A stretch of DNA of 64,000 nt from NCBI GenBank assembly GCA_030760725.1, contig JASWHV010000007.1, positions 27,233,324 to 27,297,323 of the forward strand, in the 5' to 3' direction. Positions 57,215 to 64,000 of the stretch are shown here, piece after piece (position 1 is the first letter of the stretch; each line of letters begins with the position of its first letter). Below the pieces are notes generated by a model. It saw nothing but the letters and a program-made list of their open reading frames with translations. It searched no databases and had not been told where the DNA came from. The position numbers and the translations under genes are program-made. The stretch comes from Neostapfia colusana. Its lineage: Eukaryota > Streptophyta > Magnoliopsida > Poales > Poaceae.

Positions 57215-57862
57215 ATGGCCCCATCACAGCCGCCGCCTCCCAGGGCCAGCTCCGTCGGTGCCGCCGCTGCCCACGCTGGCGCTCTGCCTGCTGGCGAGCC
57301 ACCGCTGCACCACCCTACCGCCCCATCACAGCTGCCATCGCCTCCCTGTACCAGCGCCGTCGGTGCCGCCGCTGCTACAAACCCCATTGCCCACACAGGC
57401 GCGCCGCCAGCCGGCGCCACGGCTGCTGCCCCCGCTGGCGCGCCGCCGTTGTACAACCCCGCCACTGGTGCCCCACCCCACCTCTCGCCCCCTGCTGTCA
57501 TGCCCTCCACATCAATGTGCGGTTCCAGAACACAGTACAGGGTGACCGCTCCGTCTCCGCCTACTGTCGAGAGATGAAGGGCATGGCGGATGCTCTACGT
57601 GACCTTGGCGAGCCGGTCACTGACAGCGCTCTCGTCCTTCGGATCCTTCAGGGCCTGAATGAGCGCTATTGTCACCTACGAATCTGGCTACTCCGTATGG
57701 AGCCACCCCCTACCTTCGAAAAGGTATGGTCTGATCTCGAGCTTGAGGAGATCACTGCAGGAGGCTCTACTAGCTCCGGGTCTGCCACAGCCTTTTATGT
57801 CTCTGGGTAGTCCCCTCGTCCACCCTCGCCAACTGCTGGTGGACTGACGTCATGACCACCTT
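57215..57862 (+). pseudogene. gag: Element H copia gag, internally deleted and truncated
   Basis: ATG 57215 opens a proline/alanine-rich N-terminus. Near 57505-57517 the frame changes to one encoding VRFQNTVQGDRSVSAYC and the second half of a copia gag (UBN2-like) domain (ADALRDLGEP, ILQGLNERY, LELEEIT), which stops at about 57808. The first half of that domain is missing, so a deletion with a frame change joins the two parts. Sequence to 57862 is cut by element G's LTR. No zinc knuckle is reached. Confidence 0.8.
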
Positions 57863-60728
57863 TGTGACACCCGGTTCCGAAAATAGAACCAAGTGAATGC
57901 ATATGTGTGCCCAGGATGCTCATCACACATACACATGTAATCCACAAACTTAATTCAGAATATAACCATGAATAAATAGTGTTTAAGTACTTTATTACAA
58001 TGATTCAAAGTCTCACTCATGAATCTCTAACTTATTCTTGCAGCGGAAGTCTCTAATCGACAGCGGAAATAACTCTTCTCCAATCTTCAACTCCACAGGC
58101 ATGTCGACGGTAGTTCGCACGCCTAGTACTCCACATGGTTCTCAAAGTACTCTTCTCCTGTTGCTGATGTTTATGTGATAATGCAAGGGTGAGTACATGT
58201 CGTACTCAGCAAGTGCGGGAAAAGTATGGCATGTAGTTTTCAACAAGGTATGGAATAAAAAGGCTCATTGCAGCAAGCAAATTTTATTTCACAAACATGG
58301 TAAAAACAGCAACTAAGTCTAGATGAATTTAATCCCATTATAACCAAGTAAAACAACAACATTCTTTCATCAATATTCCTTCACCATAATTCACCATTTA
58401 TCAAGTCCCAATCAGCCATTAATCTTTCTCAAGTTCATCTCATGCTCATAAATATTCATAACCATCTCATATTCATATAACCGAAACCAAACTCAATTTC
58501 ATGAATCAAAACAGTCCCGAAACCAATCCCAATGACCATACCATAACCATACCGAATAACCATCCCAAGTTTTCCCTCTAATCATGTGAATTGGCCAGGT
58601 GCTTGTGACCGGAAGCATGGCTATCATGATAGTTTTACACTCTACAGAGGTGGCACCACTTTACCCATAAGTTCGTGATTTCGTCACTTGTCGGTGACTG
58701 CAGAACCTCCATTATACCAGTACACAACCATCGGTGTATGGCCAAGAAATCACAAAATAGCCTTTACAAAGGGGCTACTAGATGTATGGACTCACTGAGG
58801 TTTCACTGGCAGGCTCGAATCACCATTCTCCCACCCACAGGCCCCCTCTTGTGCCATGCAATTCCCAGGGCAGTCTCTCTTGACTCACATTCCCCGCGCC
58901 ATCCACGGTCCATAACAAGCTAGCAACACACCTAATTAGTCAGCTAAGCCGCACCCATATTTGGCCTTGTGGTGGCACTGTTTTCTTGGCATGTGCTGGC
59001 ATGAACCGGTCCTTAGATCTACGGCAAGTAAACCACCATCTCATTCAGCAACATCCACGAACCAAGCTCACCTAGATATCCCCGATTTCATGCTCATTAA
59101 CATCATCAAGTTCTCATCATCATTATTCATATGAGTGCAGTAGCTAGACATGTTTTATTTCAGCTTCCCGTATCCCGTAAGTTAAGCGAAGCAAAAAGGA
59201 AAAACGACCATACCCAACTCATCAACTTTCCCGGCGACAAGGATGGTTAACAAAACTAGTAAACTCCTATAAAATGGTGTCCCATCAAGTTGACTCAAGA
59301 ATACGAGTTTTCGCAAACAAAACAGTTTTGAAACATGGGATCAATATGGTCAAGGGGCACTTGCCTTGCTCTTGTGGCTCTTGTTGTTCGAGAGTCTCGA
59401 AGTCTTGGTGATGTAGATCATCGTAGATGGCCTCTTGAGCTTGTCCTTCTACTCACGACCATGCACATACAAAATTTACAGCAATCAATCATCATGCACA
59501 AACTTTACTCAAGATGCAATGGGGTAGATGAATGCAAATTCTATGGTGCAGTTTTATTAATCCAGTTTGTACGTGTTCTTGCATGTTTTAATGGGCTTTT
59601 ATGGGGTTTTATGATGAACAAGGGTGTAGGGATCAAGTGTGGACTTGGTTATGATCTTGACTCAAGATCTATATTAATTCCACCGTCAAAAACCGATCAA
59701 AACGCGATCTGTCCACAAGTAAAAGTTTCTGCTCGAAAGGGGCGAAGAAAATAGATGCGTAGAAACAGCGGCGACGTCGTAAGATAGGTAATGGGGACCT
59801 ACCTCACTTCCTTTTGGTGGCAGGGCCTTCCTTCTAGCAATGGCAGCAGTGGGGAATTTTTCTATGGAAAATTTTGGTAGGACAGATCGTTGGGCTTCTT
59901 ATTCGGCGACGGCGAGGCGTGACAAGGCTCGACGGCGGCCAAATTCCGGCAAGGGAGGGGGGACTTGGCGACTTGGCAACAAGGAAGGAGGCTTGGCAGC
60001 AGGGGGGACGACCAAAAGAGAGAGGTGTCGGCCAAGGGGGTGGGGGTTATATTTATAAGGGGGAAAAGGAGAGTCCTACTCCAATTGAAGCTCAAATAAG
60101 AGTCCTATTCAATTCTTTTTTTGATCTTAACAAACTTATCTCTTGTGGTGCGGCAGCCTTGGGGATTTTATCCCCAAAATGTGTGGAAAATTCCCTTTTT
60201 TTAGGCATTGGGGAATTTAGAAATTTTGGGGGAAATTTGGGGAAATTTGGGAATGGCTCATTTCAGCTATCTTTTTTCCATTCCTACCATTTCTATGTCA
60301 CTTGCTCCATTTCTACATTCCCCTCTCCTTTTCTTTGTCCCATTCTCCATTTCTACATTCCCCTCTCCATTTCTATGTCCCATTCTCCATTTATACACTC
60401 CCCTCTCCATTTCTATGTTCCATTCTCCATTTCTACATTGCCCTTCTCCATTTCTATGCCCCATTCTCCATTTCTATATTCCCTTCTCCATTTCTGTGGT
60501 TTTTCCTCCATTTCTATGGTTCCTTCCTCCATTTCTATGGTTCCTTCCTCCATTTCTATGGTTCTTTCTCCATTTCTATGGTTCTTTTCTTCATTTCTAT
60601 GGTTCTTTCTCCATTTCTATAGTTCTTTCTCCATTTCTATAGTTCTTTCTCCATTTCTACTTCTTTTACAATGCTTCTCTACATGAAAAATGTATGCAAT
60701 GCATGGAAATGAATTTGAGGGTGTTACA
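57863..60728 (-). repeat. Element G left LTR (3' LTR of the element)
   Basis: 2866 bp with imperfect inverted ends TGTGACACCC and GGGTGTTACA. It contains the inverted repeat TGAGTACATGTCGTACTCA at 58190-58208 and, in U3 near the polypurine tract, the 20-bp minisatellite at 60287-60660. Overlapping ORFs at 59840-60690 are created by the repeat and are not genes. Confidence 0.9.
60287..60660. repeat. 20-bp minisatellite in element G U3
   Basis: About 18-19 units built on CCATTTCTAT plus a variable 10-bp second half. Early units alternate between two second-half types (ACATTCCCCTCT-like and ATGTCCCATTCT-like), giving a 40-bp period; later units are nearly uniform (CCATTTCTATGGTTCTTTCT). The array is open in several frames. 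Confidence 0.95.
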
Positions 60729-60744
60729 AACCTACCCCCCTTAA
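60729..60744 (-). other. Element G polypurine tract
   Basis: In element sense TTAAGGGGGGTAGGTT precedes the LTR start TGTAACACCC. Confidence 0.85.
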
Positions 60745-63700
60745 ACTGAATCTCGCCCTCGATATTCGATAGAGTAGAGAATAGATGAGTGAATTCTGCC
60801 TTGAGGTCTTCCTCACGCTCCCATGTAGTTTCGGTTTCCGTGTGATGGCTCCATTGTACCTTGCACCAACGGATCACTTTGTTCCTCGTGACCCTCTCCT
60901 TCACGTCCAAAATTTTGACGAGATGCTCCGCGTAGGTCAGATCCTCTTGAAGCTCGAGCTCATCCATTGGTACTTGTTCTTCCGGTACTCTTAAGCACTT
61001 CTTGAGTTGGGATACGTGAAACATGTTGTGCACGTCGGAGAGGTGCGTTGGCAGCTCTAGTTGATAGGCTACTTCTCCTCGCTTGTCCAAAATCTTGAAT
61101 GGCTCGATGTAGCGAGGTGCTAATTTGCCTTTGACGTTGAGGCGATACCTTAAGATACACGAAGTCTCCCACTTTGAAGGTCAATCTTCTTCGCCTATTG
61201 TCCGCATAACCTTTCTGACGTCACTGAGCAGCCTTCAAATTTTCTCGTATCGTTTGGACTTGCTTCTCGGTGTCTTGCAGCACTTCGGGTCCAAACACTT
61301 GGCTCTCTCCGGTCTCATTCCAGAACAGCGGCCTTTTACACCTTCTACCATACAATGCTTCGAAAGATGACATCTTCCAGCTGGCTTGATAGCTATTATT
61401 GTACGAGAATTCAGCGTACGGCAAGCTCCTATCCCAACTATGCCCATGTTTCAAGGCGCAAGCTCTCAACATGTCTTCCAAAATTTGATTTGTCCTCTCA
61501 GTTTGCCCGTCGGTTTGCGGGTGATAAGCGGAGCTGAAATTCAGTCGTGTACCCATGGCTTCATGCAGCTTCTTCCAGAAGCTAGAGGTAAATTGAGAAC
61601 CCTGATCTGAAACTATCCTCTTCGGAACTCCATGGCGACACACGATTTGCTCCATATACAGCTCGGGTAGTTGTGCAATGCTCTACTTAGTTCTAACAGG
61701 AAGGAAATGAGCTGTTTTCGTCAATCGGTCCACGATAACCCAAATAGTGTCGTAACCCGACTGAGTACGTGGCAGTCCGACTATGAAATCCATGCTGATA
61801 TCTTCCCACTTCCACTCGGATACTTTCAATGGCTGCAACAATCCAGCGGGTCTTTGATGTTCGGCCTTCACTCATTGGCACGTGTCGCATAATGCAACAT
61901 ATTCATCTATGTCCCTTTTCATACCATCCCACCAATAGCAAATTTTCAGGTCCTCGTACATCTTTGTACAGCCGGGATGTATGGAATAAGGTGAGTCATG
62001 TGCGTCCTTTATTGTCGTATCACGTATGTGCTCCACGTTAGGCACACAAATCCTTTTCCCTAACCAAAGCGTGCCTTTATCGTCTTCCTTGAAATCCTTT
62101 TCTATGCCTTGTCGGATTCTTTCCTTGATTTCTTTGATTTCTTCATTCGTTGGTTGGCCATCTCGTATCTCTTGTTCCAACGAGGAGTTCAGTTCTATCA
62201 CCTCCATCTCGTTCAAGAACCCTAGATGTAACCATTTGAACTCCTTGCGCAGCTCGGGGTGGCAGCTCCCGAACCATGTGTTGGTGACATGCTCCCTTTC
62301 GGCTCAACGCATCATCTACTACATTGGCCTTTCCGGGGTGATAGTTTATTCCAACATCATAATCCTTGATGAGTTCCAACCATCGACTTTGCCTCAAATT
62401 CAGATCCGTTTGCATGAATATATACTTGAAGCTTTTGTGATCCGTATAGATCTCACATCGGTGGCCAAGGATATAATGCCTCCAAATCTTCAAGGCATAT
62501 ACCACGGCTATAAGTTCCAAGTCATGTGTGGGATAATTCAGCTCATGTTTATTTAGTTGTCTCGACGCATAGGATACCACTTGTTGTTCTTGCATGAGCA
62601 CACATCCAAGTCCTTGTCTTGATGCGTCACAATATATGTTGAAACTCTTTCTCACGTCCGGCAATACCAAAACCGCGCTGTTGTTAATCTCTTCTTTAGT
62701 TCTTCAAAGCTGTCTTTACACGCTTGTGTCCACTGAAACGCTTTCCCTTTCATCAGTAATTCAGTCATGGGCTTTGCTATTTCGGAGAAATCCTTGATGA
62801 ACCGGCGGTAGTATCCAGCCATCCCAAGGAAACCCCAAATATCTCTCACATTTTGCGGTTGGTTCCACTTCAAAACATCTCCCACTTTTCCGGGATCAAC
62901 CGATACTCCTCCCTTGGAGATGATGTGGCCTAGAAACGATATCTCCTTTAGCCGAAATTGACACTTGCTGAACTTAGCATACAATTGATGCTCTCGTAGT
63001 TTCTGCAATGTTAACCTCAAGTTTCTTCATGTTCTTTCTCTCTTTTCGAATACACCATGATATCGTCGATGAAAACCACGATGAACTTGTCCAAGTACTC
63101 CATGAAGACCTTATTCATGAGGTACATAAAGTATGCGGGTGCATTTGTTAACCCAAAAGACATAACGGTATAATCATACGAACCATACCGTGTTTGAAAT
63201 GCAGTCTTGGGTATATCAGAGGGCTTAATCTTCAGCTGGAAGTATCCCGACCGAAGATCAATCTTGGAGAAAATTCGGGCACCTTTCATTTGGTAGAACA
63301 GGTCCTCTATACGGGGCAGCGGGTATTTATTCTTGATCATCACCTCATTGAGAGACCTATAATCCACACACATCCTCTGGGTCCCATCCTTCTAGTCTAC
63401 GAAGAGCACGGGGGCTCCCCATGGTGACGAGCTTGGGCGTATAAAACCATTTTCTAGCTGCTCCTGAATTTGCTTCTTGAGCTCCACTAGTTCATTAGCG
63501 GGCATCCTATACGGCCTCTTCGCTATAGGTGCAGTTCCAGGTACTAAATCAATAGCAAATTCAATGTCCCGGTCAGGTGGCATACCTGGAAGTTCTTCTG
63601 GGAACACATCTGAAAATTCTTGAACCACCGGAATGCTTTCCAATATCGCTTCTTCAATGTGGTACAGCGCTGCCTTCTCGGTTGCCGGTTGGGCTGCCTC

Positions 63701-63850
63701 AAACTCAATACGAGTACCGTGGTCACTTGTCAACTGCACGATCCTCTCAGCACATTGAATCACTCCGTTGTGCTTGCTTAGCCAATTCATTCCAAGATGT
63801 CAATCCCTTGGGAATCCAAGACAATAATGTTGGCGAGAAAGTCTACCCCC
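60745..63850 (-). pseudogene. pol: Element G pol: protease end to chromodomain, degenerate
   Basis: Reading in reverse: end of protease/linker (VVLDS-like and a GMNWLSKHNG-type motif near 63790), RT with [32 protein letters not shown] and intact F-I-D-D at 63062-63073; RNase H ([30 protein letters not shown]); integrase zinc motif near 61875-62000 and core ([23 protein letters not shown]); and a chromodomain-like tail (EHLVKILD to WSHHTETE) near 60800-60900. Lesions include stops at 63392 (after FVD), about 61872 and about 61680, and frame changes near 63790, 63020, 62660, 62200 and 61200-61090. The last frame has no stop before the polypurine tract and runs into the LTR to 60617. Confidence 0.9.
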
Positions 63851-64000
63851 CTTATTTTAAGGCTTACATTCGGAATAGAATTTTGAATTGAAAGAAGCGA
63901 TTTCCCAACTATTTGCATCATGGTATATGAGGCTAAGCAAATCCTTTTATTAATATCAACCTAAGCAAATCCTTTGCATTAAGGGCTCAGTTTTGACACA
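63851..64000 (-). other. Protease-side sequence of element G at window edge
   Basis: In reverse, frames near 63840-63940 resemble the sequence between the protease active site and GMDWL of chromoviruses but are degenerate. The direct repeat CTAAGCAAATCCTTT occurs at 63933-63947 and 63961-63975. The catalytic D-S-G is not seen within the window. Confidence 0.5.

Larger units (their letters stand above)
57863..64000 (-). mobile_element. Element G: chromovirus, 3' half in window
   Basis: Reverse-oriented: left LTR (the 3' LTR of the element), polypurine tract, and pol from the chromodomain back to the end of the protease at the window edge. LTR ends (TGTGACACCC, GGGTGTTACA) and pol sequence separate it from A, B and C. 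It probably inserted into H; the other flank lies outside the window. Confidence 0.9.

Noticed and set aside
59840..60690. ORFs of up to 270 codons on the plus strand of element G LTR
   Set aside because: Produced by the 20-bp minisatellite, which is open in several frames; the peptides are simple repeats of it.

Overview
The window is repeat-dense intergenic DNA from a large plant genome, most probably a grass (Poaceae). The evidence is chromodomain-type Ty3/gypsy elements with about 4 kb LTRs primed by initiator tRNA-Met, a SIRE-like Ty1/copia element, and a Tat-like gypsy fragment with a TTGGCGC-type primer site. I found no host gene, tRNA, rRNA or CRISPR array. Species cannot be named from the sequence. 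All coding capacity is retrotransposon gag/pol, and every copy carries disabling lesions.

Layout. (1) Element A, forward Tekay/Del-like chromovirus, 1-23850: 5' LTR (left end outside the window), primer site, leader, gag-pol, polypurine tract, and only the first 436 bp of its 3' LTR. (2) Element B, a close relative in reverse orientation, 6479-20941, sits inside A's reverse transcriptase and splits it between two codons. (3) Element C, a related but distinct family in reverse, 23851-43679, has an extra sense-strand ORF between its primer site and gag. Its right LTR is interrupted by a solo LTR (S, 38380-42628) with a perfect 5-bp target duplication. (4) E, 43680-44205, is a reverse RT/RNase H scrap. 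(5) Element D, a forward SIRE-like copia element, 44206-53435. (6) F, 53436-about 55045, is the 5' part of a reverse Tat-like gypsy element. (7) An unassigned island, about 55046-57013. (8) H, 57014-57862, is the 5' end of a forward copia element. (9) Element G, 57863 to beyond 64000, is a reverse chromovirus with a complete left LTR holding a 20-bp minisatellite.

How the parts relate. Relative ages follow from nesting: B is younger than A, S is younger than C's right LTR, and G is younger than H if G inserted there. Flanks of C and of D do not match across the element, so ectopic recombination or deletion has reshaped the locus. Each retrotransposon would supply Gag, protease, RT/RNase H and integrase from one polyprotein; here A has a protease active-site change, B an RT active-site change plus two stops, and C, D and G several stops and frameshifts.

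The most interesting signals are structural: two inverted repeats and a sequence block conserved in the R/U5 half of otherwise diverged chromovirus LTRs, the first with a longer, different stem in family G; the pre-gag ORF of element C; the mosaic LTR pair of C; and the palindrome CGGACTAGTCCG scattered through element D. All lengths and identities are by-eye comparisons within this window.
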